Part shown: positions 11,926 to 23,354 of the stretch, in pieces
Position numbering within the stretch: the stretch's first letter is position 1
Layout: the number at the start of each line of letters is the position of its first letter
Source of the DNA: Semisulcospira habei
Lineage: Eukaryota > Mollusca > Gastropoda > Semisulcospiridae
Direction of reading: 5' to 3'
Assembly (NCBI GenBank): GCA_036245525.1
Contig: BTPG01000002.1
Coordinates: 123,612,951 to 123,676,950, forward strand
Length of the DNA stretch: 64,000 nt
Translations under genes and position numbers: made by a program
The notes under the pieces: model-generated
Databases searched by the model: none
The model's input: only the letters and a program-made list of their open reading frames with translations
What the model was told of the DNA's origin: nothing

Positions 11926-12080
11926 TGGGTGGTTCGGTGGTAGAGCGTTCGTCTCTCGTCCGAAAGGTTGTGGGTTCAAACCCAGCTGGGGTAAAAATGT
12001 GTACAGACCTCTTTTCGGTGCCCCATCTTTGAAATCACCTTCGTGGTGGACAAAAAACGTTAAGCCCTAAACGTTTAATG
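11926..12080 (+). mobile_element. tRNA-derived SINE
   Basis: A tRNA-like head contains an A box (TGGTTCGGTGGTAGAGC) and a B box (GGTTCAAACCC) at the right spacing. An unrelated body follows, ending near 'aacgttaagccctaaacg', similar to LINE-tail phrases. The continuation makes this a SINE rather than a tRNA gene. The 11000-11925 stretch before it shows no gene. Confidence 0.7.
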
Positions 12081-12108
12081 TTTTTTCCAGTTTTTGTTTA
12101 TACCCAGC

Positions 12109-13488
12109 CAGTTCTAACTCAGACTCCAAAAAGCCTAATCGTTTTGATTCGATGGAATGTGAGCGCACGCTCTTCTCGGTTTCAGTCCCCTTTTTCCAGC
12201 AGAGCGGTTTGTTTATAATTGCTGTCATCGCGTCTAATACAGTATGGAAGGCAGTCACTGAATCAGTTTGCGCAGCTTCTTGTATGTAAGGACCAGCATA
12301 ATGATAGAGGCAGGCAAGAGGCAGGATTCTCATTTGCTTTCGCATCTGCGGGCGCCATGAGGATCTATGTTTATTCCAGACAGGAGGTGTTTATCATTGA
12401 GTGTATCTCGGACAGTGTGATAGTGGTCCTTTCTACAGATGAGAAAAGGCATAGATCCTCAAGAGTCCATCACGCAAGTTACAGGACCGTGACCCATGAG
12501 AATCTGTGCCTAAGTTTTGCTTATTCCTGTTCACACAATTTTAATTTCCAACCTGAGTGGGGGAAAGGGAGCGAGATGGGCTATTGTGGTTTGCAGTGAG
12601 TTTCAGCCGTTTCTTTTGTTTTTCAGTAACCGTACATCAATGACCATATTATAAATGAACACACTTTCCCCCCCCCCTCTTTTGTTCTGGTAAAGACAGA
12701 GTCGGGTTCACTATGGTATATACTTGAATCTACTGAGGCACATAATTATAATTCTGAAAACTCAGAAATTTAAAAGCCAGGTTACAAATTTAAAATATAT
12801 ACTGACACAGTTCTAACTTGGACTCCAGAAAGCCTAATCATTTTCATTCGATGGAGTGTGAGCTCGAGCTATTCTGTTTCTGTTCCCTTTTTTCAGCAGA
12901 GCGGTTTGTCTATAATTGCTCTCAACGCGTCTATTACACTATGGAAGGCAGTCAGTGAACCAGCTCGCGTAGCTTCTTGTATGTAAGGACCAGCATAATG
13001 ATAGAGCCAGGCAAGAGGCACGATTCTCATGAGCTTTCACATCTGCGGGCGCCATGAGGATCTATGTTTATTCCAGACTGACAGAAGGTGTGTATCAGTG
13101 AGTGTATCTAATTCAGTGTGATAATGGCCCTTTCTACTGATGAGAAAAGGCATAGATCCACAGGGGTCCGTCATGCAAGTTACAGGATCGTGACCCACGA
13201 GAATCTGTGCCTAAGTTTTGCTATTCAGTTCACACAATTTTATTTTCCAGGCTGAGTGGGGGAGGGGGAGGGAGATGCGCTTTGTGGTTTGCAGTGAGTT
13301 TCAGCTGTTTCTTTTGTTTTTCAGTAACCGTACATCAATGACCATATAAATAAACACACTTTCCCGCCCTCTATCGTTCTGTTAAAGACAGATTCGGGTT
13401 CACTACGGAATATACTTGGATCTGCTGAGGCACATATATGGGCAGAAATTTAAAAGCCAGGTTACAAATTAAAAATATATGCTAAAAT
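12109..13488 (+). repeat. Diverged tandem duplication, ~700-bp unit x2
   Basis: Unit 1 (about 12109-12808) and unit 2 (about 12809-13488) share start ('agttctaact..gactcca'), middle ('taaggaccagcataatgatagag', 'gcgggcgccatgaggatc') and end ('aatttaaaagccaggttac'), with scattered substitutions and small indels. No intact gene is present. Short phrases such as 'catgaggatctatg' also recur at 18175. Confidence 0.85.
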
Positions 13489-13726
13489 GGGCTTGGATAG
13501 GGCTATTATTTGGTTGAGGGCTGGGGACAGTACAAGGCTTTAGCCAGCCTTGGAAGGCCGCTTTCATCAGAACTGCCGTCAGATGGTACGGCAGAAGGTT
13601 CTCTGTTCCATCTGATGTGCACAGAGACAAATGAACCTATCAAGAAACATTTATTCCACTGTTACTGCATACTTTCACGAGGATAAATATATTCTTGTTT
13701 TTACATCAGACAGATGGCATTCACTG

Positions 13727-16060
13727 CCTAACAATGTTCGCCCATAACCAAAGACAAAAACTCCCCAAGAGGCATAGAGCTTCATGAGAACTTCTTCGAC
13801 GAAGCTGTCGACCTTCTCTTGGACCCCGCCTCCCCTCCCGATCTTGCATCCCATTTCGATTCCTCCCTTCGAAAACTTCTAGACACCCATGCCCGTCACC
13901 ACCTGTTCCATACCCAACCGACTCCCCTCCCCCTGGCTCACTGACGACATAGTTGAGGCCAAACGCGAGCGTCGACAAGCGGAACGCCGCTGGCGCTCAT
14001 CTGACCTCACCGTTCACAGAGAGATCTTCCAAACCACCAGATCCAAAGTCTGCAGAATGATCTCCGACTCCAAACGCAAACACCTTCAAAACAAAATCCT
14101 GGAATCCACTTCTTCCAAAACCCTCTACGCTACCATGAACACACTCCTAGGCACTTCTAACGACTCTCCTCTTCCCAACACACACAGCAAAGAAGAACTT
14201 CCGTCCGCTTTTTCCTCCTATTTCTCCGACAAAATCCAAACTCTGCGCAACACACTCGACACTCTGCCTTCTTCTCCTTGCCTTCCTGACCCCCCCTTTT
14301 CCGGCACTCCCCTCTCGTCCTTCCGCCCCATCTCTCAGGATGAAGTCCTCAAGACCATAAAGTCCATGCCTTTCAAAACCTGTGAACTAGACCCCCTCCC
14401 AGCTTCCCTCTACCGGGACGGCCTCCCAAAACTTTTGCCCTTCATTACCGACATCATCAACACATCTCTAGAGAATGGCTCCGTCCCCGATATCTTCAAG
14501 TCCGCCATCATCCGTCCTCTCCTCAAAAAACACAACCTCGACCCAAACGAACTCAAGAACTACCGCCCAGTCTCCAATCTCTTTCCTGTCCAAGCTTCTT
14601 GAGAAGGTTGTCCTCAACCAACTCGACCTCCACCTCACCGACAACAACCTCCTCAGTCCCTTCCAGTCTGCCTATCGCAAACATCACAGCACTGAAACAG
14701 CCCTTCTACATATCCTTAACGACCTGCTTCTCTCCACTGACTCGGGCAACATCTCCCTTCTTACGCTACTCGATCTCTCTGCCGCCTTCGACACCATAGA
14801 CCACTCTATCCTCCTCCACCGCCTTCACCACTCCTTTGGCATCACTGACTCTGCTCACTCCTGGTTTCTCTCCTACCTCTCCGACAGATAGCACTCCGTC
14901 ACCATCTACGGCGTCTCCTCCAACCCAGTCAGGCTCTCCTGCGGCGTTCCACAGGGGTCCGTCCTGGGCCCGGTCCTTTTCACACTCTACACCTCCCCCC
15001 TGTCCAAAATCATCCAGTCTCACCACATACACCACCACCTCTACACTGACGACTCACAACTACTAGACAAACTCGACAACACTTGGACACTACTGACTCG
15101 AACGGCTGACTGCTATGAAAACGTGAAAAACTGGATGACAGCAAACAAGCTCAAACTGAACGACGACAAAACGGAAGCCATGCTGGTAGGCACTCGCCAG
15201 AAACTTTCCCAGCTCCCTCCCTCTCTCCACCTTCAACTCGACAGCACCTCCATCTCCCTCTCTGACTCGGTCAAGAACCTTGGCGCTATCCTCGATTCCT
15301 CGCTTTCCATGACCAGCTTCGTCTCCGCCACGGCCCAGGCATGTTATTTCCACCTCCGCCGCATCAGTCAGATCAGAAAATACCTCGCTACCGAAGCTGC
15401 CACCAAACTCGCTGTCTCTCTCATTTTATCTCGCATCGACTACTGCAACTCTCTCCTTTCCGGCCTTCCTCACTCCACCACTCTCACTCTCCAGCGCGTC
15501 CAGAACAATGCTGCCCGCCTCGTCCTCAGAAAGAAAAAATCCGACCACATCACTCCCCTGCTCAAGCTCCTTCACTGGCTCCCCATCCCCCAACGCATCC
15601 AATACAAGATTCTGTCTCTCTGCTACAAATCCCTGAACAACTATGCTCCTGCCTATCTCTCCAACTTACTTCACCCCTACACTCCTCCCCGCTCCCTCTG
15701 CTCCACCTCCGACCCCTCTCCGCCTCCTCATCCCCCGCACCAAGCTCAGCACTTTCGGCCCCCGCTCCTTCTCAGTATACGGTCCATCTACCTGGAACAC
15801 TCTCCCACTCTCTCTCCGTCAGAAACACTCGCTCTCCTCCTTCCAGTCCGTCCTCAAAACTCACCTCTTTCAACAGTTCTAGCACTATATCACCACACTC
15901 CCCACCCCAAGCTGACCGTCGTAAGGTATCTTCACTATTTGTGTTACGTGAGTCATTGTCTAAAGTGTGCGCATGCGTGTGCGAGTTGTGAGTGCGCGCT
16001 TAGAGTTATAATTATTATAAGATAAGCACATTATAAATACCGTAATTATTATTATTATTA
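13727..16060 (+). pseudogene. L2/CR1-like LINE, 5'-truncated reverse transcriptase
   Basis: Successive + strand frames reconstruct an RT-bearing ORF. First is a pre-RT segment (13889-14580) with an ELKNYRPVSNL motif. After a frameshift near 14580 come LDLSAAFDTIDHSILL (motif A) and then a nonsense codon at 14889. The GVPQGSVLGPVLF motif (B) follows, then YTDDSQLL in place of the usual Y.DD core. The thumb and tail (15123-15880) include 'ILSRIDYCNSLLSGLP' and 'LHWLPIPQRI', with another frameshift near 15710. The element ends in (ATT)n near 16040-16060. The endonuclease is missing. It is inactive, and lies in the PHKB intron. Confidence 0.88.
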
Positions 16061-17034
16061 TTAGTTCTGCGCAGAGTGCGGGGGCTTGTGAGAAGCTAAA
16101 TGTACTGTATGTATCTTGGTGGCTAGTGTTGCCTCTATGCTGCTATGTTTACGCAGCCGGGATGAAATCGTGACCACCGAGCCCAAAACAAAACACCCAT
16201 GGCTGTCAACACGTGCGATTTGACGACCGTCCCGGCACTGCGGCGTAGAATAGCCGTAGAATAGCGCGATGCTCATGCTCCCATTAGGTTCACGGCAGTG
16301 CAAACTCAAGTTTGGAGACTAACTGCAGCATAGAGTCAATTCTCACACACTCAGCATAAGCTGACTAATTTCCACTATGCGTTAACATTTGGAAAATTAC
16401 AAAACCTTAAGCCATAACAATTTGTCTTCCAGAAAATGATAATCCACCTGCTTTAACCTCATGGTATTATTACATAACATCAGTTTTTTCAAAATGATGT
16501 TTAGCCCACACTTTAAACTTTCTCTAATTTCCATTTAAATTGATTTACAGCTTGTCAATATCGTATTGTAGAAGCAGCCATATCAATCAGCAAATCCAAT
16601 CAACAGTTGGTATAAATGCACATATTAGTCCACACTAGGTTTGGGCATAAGGGGGCATGTTCACATCACAGCAGTAGTTAGTTATTTTGGTTTAACACTG
16701 AGGGGGCAACAACGGCCATCTCACGGCAGTCACATCACAACAGATATCAATGACATACATCATAGAACACAAGAAGACGATAGTTCCAAAGTCAAGTAAA
16801 GTCTCGGTGTTTTTGGTGGTTGAAAATGCCCCTATAACTCTACACTAAACAATGAAGGTGCCCCAGAATAACAAAGGCAAAAGAATCACAGTACATGTAT
16901 ACATACACACATGACTAATTAACATCAAGATGGGATGAACCATAACCCACACAGTCCCTTCTATATGAGAGCTGTCCTTGCTGTCAAGGGTCTCTACCTT
17001 TTGCTGTTGACCTGATTTTGATATTGAAATATCT
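16061..17034. other. No gene recognised
   Basis: Roughly 1 kb of PHKB intron with no clear repeat termini, motifs or exons. Confidence 0.5.
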
Positions 17035-17047
17035 CCTATTATTGAAA

Positions 17048-17438
17048 TCCCCACCCGGGTCTGCCCTGGGGGACTTGGGTGGGGTTAACTACTTTTTAGT
17101 TCCCAGGGTCACCCTGGTCAGCCCCACAGGGTGGATTTTCCATTCTATTCTGGGGCATGTGTTTCTGTCTACCCTTGGTCCATTCACCTGTATTTTCCTT
17201 TTTTAAACTCTCCCTACTGTCTGCGCTGCCTGTAGCTCTTGATATTGGATGTGTGTTGCTAAATGGTCTTAGCTTTATTTGGGCCCCATGTCATAGGTTT
17301 ATTTAACGTATTGGACCGGCTGGCAACATACATTCAATATTCTGGTTTTTTTTGGTTTTTTTTTTCACAAGCAGTGCAGGCACGTCCTGAGAAAGTCTTG
17401 TTGCTGTCGGGACGTTAAGCAATGTACAATCAATCAAT
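17048..17438 (+). mobile_element. SINE-like repeat R1 (copy 1)
   Basis: This ~390-bp element starts CCCCACCCGGGTCTGCC, has a conserved middle ('gatattggatgtgtgttgc', 'gaccggctggc') and a T-rich stretch. It ends 'cgggacgttaagcaatgtac' plus (AATC)n. The 13-bp CCTATTATTGAAA occurs at both 17035-17047 and 17439-17451 as a target-site duplication. The (AATC)n end and variable TSDs indicate LINE-mediated retroposition. No ORF is shared between copies. I do not see a clear tRNA head. Confidence 0.85.
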
Positions 17439-17764
17439 CCTATTATTGAAAAAGCCTCGCAGATCTGCCAATGCAAGCTGCGTCGTTGGGTTGTCAAACG
17501 TCATTTGTCATGACATTATTTGTTGTTTTTACATCATTTTATATTTTACGTGATATGAGTTTCGCTGCAAGACTGAGAAATGGTGACAAAACTAGAATTC
17601 CACGCTACAATATCAGTCTTGTTATAATTTGTGTGACATCAGGTTGACTTTACCTAGCAACATGATATACTAAGTACGCCTGCATGCTCTTCCGAAAGCA
17701 CATCGATGTGCGTGCGTGCGTGTGCGCTCCAAACATCTCCAAGTGGTCAGGTAACGGTATCCAC

Positions 17765-18000
17765 CTTGTTTTATTTAGTTTGACAGCATAGACTTTGTTT
17801 GTTTTATTTAGTTTGACAGCATAGACTTTGTTTGTGACCATGACATGCAGTTATCTGGTCAGCGTATTCTCAGAGTGCTGAGTGTGTATATATCAGAGTG
17901 CTTGTGCTGAGTGACCAGGTAACGTTGTTTATTTAGTGTGTCAGCACAGGATATTGCTTGTGACCATGGCTTGCAGTTGTCTGGTCAGCATATTCTCAAA
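17765..18000 (+). repeat. Short tandem repeats (33-bp unit nested in ~130-bp unit)
   Basis: 'ttttatttagtttgacagcatag' and following bases are repeated back to back. The whole block 'ttatttag...gacagca...ttgtgaccatg...cagtt(a/g)tctggtcagc' recurs once more, diverged, by about 17990. It is non-coding. Confidence 0.75.
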
Positions 18001-18141
18001 GTGCTTGTGTTGAGTGCGCATTTCAGAGTGAATTATGAATTCAAAAAGAATTCAGTTACCATGGGCCATGTTGTAAATTTAAGGTATTAAAGCTTTGAGT
18101 GCCAAGAAAATGTGAAAAGGATCCAAGTGCAAGAGACATAA

Positions 18142-18181
18142 ATCCTCATGAGCCCCCACAGTCATGGGGGCTCATGAGGAT
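18142..18181 (+). repeat. Perfect hairpin, 17-bp arms
   Basis: Arms at 18142-18158 and 18165-18181 (ATCCTCATGAGCCCCCA and its complement) flank a 6-base loop. It lies in repeat-rich intronic DNA, and no terminator role is expected in this genome. The 18182-18727 stretch shows no gene. Confidence 0.85.
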
Positions 18182-18727
18182 CTATGCCTCTTGTTGATGC
18201 CTCTTTGAAACCATGTTCCTTTGACAGCTTGGGCTCCATGGTGTGGAATTAACCAAGATGTCAGAAACACAGCCTGCATCAGCTGGCAATGAAGAGGTTA
18301 CATTTTTGCTTGACATTCCACATAGCACTTGTTGCGTTTCTATTGTCAAAGGCTATACCAGACTTGAGATAACACAGTACAGTAGTCTGTTCAGGTTCCT
18401 GTTGACAAATATTTCTTCTGACTCATGGCTAAAACAAGTAGTATCACCAACCCAGAATCTAAGTTTACTTACTGCAGACATTTGAAATTTGTCCCCCATA
18501 CTCTCCCCCATTCGGATTAAGTAACTGTGTTGTCTATAAGCGTGGAAGGGATCACAAAGCATGCCTACGGTTAATGCAGTGTATTAGGGGACATGTGGAT
18601 CTATGCTTTGCGGATGGTACCCAGTAGGTTCACATAAAGCATTGCATCACTCAAGCAAAAAGTACCAGGTCATGGCGGCCGTCGCTTTGAATTCAGTGCC
18701 GGCTGCAATGGGAATTTTTATCCTCCT

Positions 18728-20949
18728 TGTAACGCACGCAGACTTGCCCCCAGTCGCACGTACAGACTCTCGCACAACAGACGTATACACCGCCACTGAC
18801 TCAGACGGGCGCATTCACGCAGTAAAACGCAACTCATGGGCTTTCTTTCTAACGAAGACTTTTATACAAAATAAAGAAAACGCTCGAAAGATTATCAAAC
18901 TATTCACACCACACCTTCCCAACTACCAGCATCTCAACATCACATCCACATACACAATATCAATGCCAGGCTAGGTAGTAGTATCTCACACTCCAACCTG
19001 TTTGGTGTTCTCGCCTGGTTACGTTCAGTCCTTTCACGTCTAGGCGTGCCAGTCCTTTGTTGTACGCCCCGAGTCGTTCCGCCTCACATACCGTGGACGT
19101 CCTCGTATTCGTACCGTATAGCGCAGTCCTCGCTGTGACCTGGGTGTCTCGGCACCGGTCGCTCACTCCCTGAGTGAAGAGATGGAGAGATGACCTCGCA
19201 TTAGATCCCTTGGTGACTGACGTCTGGGCGTCCGTCGCTCCAACCTCCGACAAGCACTCTGAACAATAATAAAGTCCTAAATCGTAACACTTGCTAAACA
19301 CACACACTTATTGGATAATATGAGATACATTATGTAACCTGGCTGATACAAATAACTCACACGTTCATTCACACACACGTGCTTCAAAATCCACTACTTT
19401 CGCAACACCCCCATATCTCTGTCGCTACCTTGAAACAGACTATAACCTAACACTCTCGCTATATGTTATCCCATACGCTGGAAAAGACTATACTTAACCA
19501 CATACTGCCTTCATAACGACTTAGGCATACACACCTCACATTCCTTAGTTATCCATCTCGGTAAATAACTATATACGAAAACACCGGTTACCTCACAGTA
19601 AACACTACACAACTGAATTAACTCCTATTAACACATACTATCCTTAACGCAAGTAACCATCAATAATACGTATAGAAACATACCTGAATTCTAGGTTTCA
19701 GGGTCTTGGAATATGGGCTAAGGTATCTCACACTGTCACAATTTATTTTAATCAGTATGCAGTATTCTCTTCTGGGGAGGAATTTCGTTCTATGTTGTGT
19801 GTTGTGGTGAGAGCATGTACTTTTCAGTGACGTCAAGAACATATGACGTAAGATGTGTGTTTGGAACATGTGACGTACGAAGTTGGTTTGAAGAGTCACG
19901 TCGCTGTGAATCGTTTAGAAGACAGTCAGACATGAGAGATTTTTGCTCTCGAGTTAAAAGTTAGTTTTTGTGAGGAATTGAGGCGGTGTGGTGTGCCTCG
20001 TGTTATCTATCGAAGGATAGAATGTTAGTGAAGCTAGATGCTCAATGTTGGTTGTGTAAACACAGTAAGTAGTTGTGTATAACTACGCTTGTAACCGGCT
20101 AATAATAACGGTGACTTTGTCAACGGCCATCAGTCGTGGGTGCTGAGACAAGCACAAGATAGTCGAAGACTGAGTAAACTTTTCACGCATCTTTGGATGC
20201 CCCTTAGCACCAGCTGAGAAGTTGGATTTGTGTATGCTTCGTGTGGAAATGTAATCAATCAACGTGATGTACGAGATAGTCGAGTTGATCCTGGCTGTGT
20301 GCGTGTGGAGCTTCGACGTGCCATCACGAGAGAGAGTGCGATTATTCGACCAGTGGTGTGACTGAATCAACGAGCAGCGACGCTACATTCATCTCTATTC
20401 ACAGTCGGAGTAATCAAATGTTTGATCGTTCGAGGATCTAAGCATTAATTAGTGTCAGTTATTTTCGACAGACATTGAGATGTGACATCGTAGTGGAACA
20501 ATAAGTGTAGGATGTGCGGTTTGTGCTGTGAACATTGTACGAATGGTTAAGGGTGTGCGTGAGTTACAGGTGCATGTATGAATTGAGCGAATATTGCGTA
20601 GGTTTGTATACGTCTTGTCTATTGTTTGTCGTGCGAATGAGAAAATCAAATCATTAAAATCGAACTAAATATCCAGATATTCCGTGTGGTATATATTCTT
20701 CCTCCCTGGTGTGACACACACACGTCTGTCCACACTGACAGTAAAGCCCCGTACTAACTTGTTTAGACCTCTGACAGACTGAGCTCTCGCCTGAACTCAC
20801 TAAAAACTCCCCGTGCTAAACGTTCCTTTAAGATTCCACGTGGGTCTCGTGCCGCACGGAATAGTTGTCACAAGACAAACCGCTAACAAAACTGTACCGT
20901 ATTAAACCCACTGTGTGAACCCTATGTGTGAGCATAGAGTTTCATCACA
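18728..20949 (+). mobile_element. Solo LTR-like element (copy 1, 2.2 kb)
   Basis: The element starts TGTAACGCACGCAG and ends ATAGAGTTTCATCACA, giving TG...CA termini. Flanking pentamers are CTCCT (18723-18727) and CTCGT (20950-20954), a 5-bp duplication with one change. It is collinear with 50074-51926 at both ends and in the middle, including an AATAAA-containing segment near 19268. About 19735-20690 has no counterpart in the other copy. No gag/pol lies beside it, so it reads as a solo LTR, larger than usual because of the extra ~950 bp. Confidence 0.7.
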
Positions 20950-21085
20950 CTCGTATTGCTGAAAATTTCCTCTTAATTGCCGAAAATAGATTTCAACCAA
21001 ATTGCCGAAAATTTACAGCGGTGCCAAAAATCAACTTTTTCATCTTTTGAAAAATGCCGAAAATTTAGAGCCCCCAGCCACACAC

Positions 21086-21086
<1 letters not shown>

Positions 21087-21126
<40 letters not shown>

Positions 21127-21140
21127 AAAAAAAAAAAAAA
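21087..21140 (+). repeat. Adjacent poly(C)30 and poly(A)24 tracts
   Basis: A run of 30 Cs passes directly into 24 As. Open frames through it are artefacts (poly-Pro/poly-Lys or poly-Phe/poly-Gly). Confidence 0.95.
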
Positions 21141-21709
21141 GAAAAGAAGTAATACGGTAATAGCTGAGTCCGTCTTTCCATCGCCGCTGATCATTTTGAA
21201 AATGTAAATGTTGATCTACTTTCATTGAAACTATTGAAACTAGTGATCACTGCAGCCCGATATTTTAGTGATGCTAGATGCATTTAGTACTAACCAAAGA
21301 CACTTTCTTGCGTTTATCAAACGTGTTCCTCACAGAAAACTGCATGAGGGCCTATTTTGGGCGTGGAAAACTCATTTTGGGCGTATGTGCAACCCTTAGT
21401 ATATGGTGTGCCTGCAGTGGAGCTGTTTGTTGATCTTTTTGTTTCAGATCAACATGTATCCCTATATCAAAGCAATTTTAAACATTGTGTGGCATTTTGC
21501 AGGAAAGGTCAATTCAGGCTAAATCAGCAATTAATATATTATTTTTTTCAAGTATTCTGTGCAAAACTTTTGCTTCTCACTATAAGTACTTGCCTCTGTT
21601 TTTTAAGCATGTAAATTATATTGATCGGTGTATGATGAATGTTGTTGTTAAAGATCAAGTGTGTTCACATCCTAGCCTGATCTGTACAGGTATTGTTTCT
21701 GTCTGTTAG

Positions 21710-21869
21710 CTCCATTGGAATGGCAAAAGCTGCGCTGGAAGCTGTCAATGGGTGTAACCTGTTTGGTGAGCATGGTGCAGCATGGTCAGTCATCTTTGTG
21801 GACATTGATGCACACAACCGCAACAGAACCATCTTTGAAACCATATTGCCTCGTGAGTCCAGCTCCAAG
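21710..21869 (+). CDS. PHKB: Phosphorylase kinase regulatory subunit beta, next internal exon
   Basis: The acceptor TCTGTTAG ends at 21709 and the donor AAG|GTACAG follows 21869. The first base completes the split serine codon from the 10831-10967 exon. The frame then reads [39 protein letters not shown] and LPRESSSK. The DAHNRNR...LPRES segment is diagnostic of the PhK beta subunit N-terminal glucoamylase-like domain. Exon lengths (137 and 160) keep the frame and end in phase 0. The next exon is not seen in the remaining 42 kb, so the following intron is very long or the gene is interrupted. Confidence 0.94.
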
Positions 21870-21956
21870 GTACAGTGATCTGTCAGTAAGCAGAACCTGT
21901 TAACCCATTTAGCCCTGACATGATACAACAGGAGGTGGATCAACTGACAGTGGGTA

Positions 21957-22003
21957 GTGCCAGAATAGCTTCACACTCCAGGTGCCAAGCTATTCTGGCA
22001 CTA
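21957..22003. repeat. Hairpin related to the MITE at 1304-1517
   Basis: The 16-bp arms AGTGCCAGAATAGCTT (21957-21972) and their complement (21988-22003) share the core TGCCAGAATAGCTT with the inner hairpin of the MITE at 1304-1517. A TTAA occurs just upstream at 21901, but no matching right terminus was found. Confidence 0.7.
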
Positions 22004-22204
22004 TTCTTGCACTATCAACATCAATATCAACATCAATAAATTATTAATTTTATAAATTTCATTTTCAGCACTCGAGCTCAATATGTTAATATGTCTTCTT
22101 GCATGGTTTTAAAAGACACAGCATACACACATGGGCTTCACTGAGAAAGTACATGAACTGAATCCTTCACATTTCAAGGCCCATTTCACAGGAATTTTGA
22201 AAAT

Positions 22205-22315
22205 ACGGTAGACTTTGAAATTGGACTGGTCGGAGCACATTCCGGAGCATGCACATGACATTTTTGGCATGCAGGGCAGAAATTCTGGCAAAGAAGTAAC
22301 AAGATATAAATGATG
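22205..22315 (+). repeat. Dispersed repeat shared with 46733-46857
   Basis: Phrases 'ggagcatgcacat', 'aaattctggcaaagaa' and 'taacaagata.aaatga.gtca' occur in the same order in both places. It is non-coding. Here it directly precedes a LINE fragment. Confidence 0.75.
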
Positions 22316-22640
22316 TCATGTCTAGCTCTTACATACTTTCTGAGACGCATCGCATCTGTCCGACACAGTCTTTCTGAATCTGCCACTGCAAAGTTAGTGA
22401 ATGCTTTAGTTACGAGCCATCTTGACTACTCCAATTCTCTGCTTTTTGGTCTTCCATCTGAGCAGATTAGCCACCTTCAGCGAGTTCAAAATAATGCCGC
22501 AAGGCTTGTGCAGGCGAAAACGAGACCACATAACCCCTATACTGAAAGACCTTCACTGGCTTCCAATCCAATCCTGCATACAGTTTAAGATTGCGACCCT
22601 TTGATGGCAGTCTTCCGTCATACCTTTCCCTCCAGTCTAA
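22316..22640 (+). pseudogene. L2/CR1-like LINE RT tail fragment
   Basis: The frames read YFLRRIASVRHSLSES, HLDYSNSLLFGLPSEQ and LQRVQNNAARLV, then a frame change into ITPILKDLHWLPIQSC. This is the RT thumb/tail of the same type as 15380-15600. It is truncated at both ends and abuts the Polinton fragment at about 22640. Confidence 0.85.
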
Positions 22641-22652
22641 TTGTATTATGCT

Positions 22653-23354
22653 ATGAGTCACAGACAATACCCTCAAGATTACTACCCTGGTTACACTTCA
22701 TTCTCATCAAAATCACAAGTATGGTTAGGATCAATAGAACAGAAACAGTCTAATGCCTGGACAACATTTATTTTAGACAAGAGTGACGGGTTTACTCAAG
22801 CGGGAGTTGAGTTCGTAAATGAGTCTATCAGAACATATGTCTGGTGTATATTAGGAGCACAATCACTAACAAAATCAAATATTTTAAACGGGAGTGGCAA
22901 ATTTGAAGCACAAAAACAATTTCTTGCTAATATTGAAGATTCAATTAATTCAGTGGTTGATCTCCCATCAAGCATACAGCGCTACCAAGACGTTCTCAGA
23001 TATGCCAGATCAAAAGTTGACTTTGTAGTTGGCATCGGGTTATACATGTTGCCATCTGACCTTCAACTCCAAATGGGTACAATAACAAATTATAATAATG
23101 AAATCATTGTTGCAGGTGTTGGTCAAAAACTCGGTCTTAATCAATCTGTAAACTTAGGAGCAACAACCACGCATGTACAGTCATTAAAACCATTACACAT
23201 GGTTACTTCCCCTGTCCCAAGTCTGGCACCCATACAACCAGTACAGTCAGCCCCGGATCCAACACCAACCCCTGACACACATGAGTCAGAGAGAACTGCA
23301 TTGGTAATAGGCCTAACGGGATTAGGGGTTTTACTTCTTTATCTGTTTCATTAA
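22653..23354 (+). CDS. Polinton tail-anchored protein (fragment copy)
   Basis: An intact 233-codon frame starts at ATG 22653 (MSHRQYPQ). It has an N-terminal Tyr-rich segment (QDYYPGYTSF), a globular middle and a Pro-rich linker (about residues 190-212). A C-terminal membrane helix (ALVIGLTGLGVLLLYLF) ends at the stop. It is closely similar to 41922-42610. Unlike that copy, its start region has no frameshift. Function is unknown; position and anchor suggest a virion or membrane-associated accessory protein. Homology to the other copy begins at about 22640, so the element is cut here. It converges with the coiled-coil gene and overlaps its last codons. Confidence 0.75.
   Translation: MSHRQYPQDYYPGYTSFSSKSQVWLGSIEQKQSNAWTTFILDKSDGFTQAGVEFVNESIRTYVWCILGAQSLTKSNILNGSGKFEAQKQFLANIEDSINSVVDLPSSIQRYQDVLRYARSKVDFVVGIGLYMLPSDLQLQMGTITNYNNEIIVAGVGQKLGLNQSVNLGATTTHVQSLKPLHMVTSPVPSLAPIQPVQSAPDPTPTPDTHESERTALVIGLTGLGVLLLYLFH

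Noticed and set aside
11926..11995. Possible tRNA gene with A and B boxes
   Set aside because: The head is followed by a SINE-like body. The acceptor stem does not close convincingly, so a SINE is the better reading.
14766..15353. Minus-strand Gly/Val/Glu-rich frames opposite the LINE
   Set aside because: They are shadows of the C/T-rich + strand reverse transcriptase.
18142..18181. Hairpin as an intrinsic transcription terminator
   Set aside because: Animal nuclear DNA; no U-tract and no gene ending there.
20973..21225. Poly-Pro/poly-Lys and poly-Phe/poly-Gly frames
   Set aside because: Translations of the C30-A24 tract.
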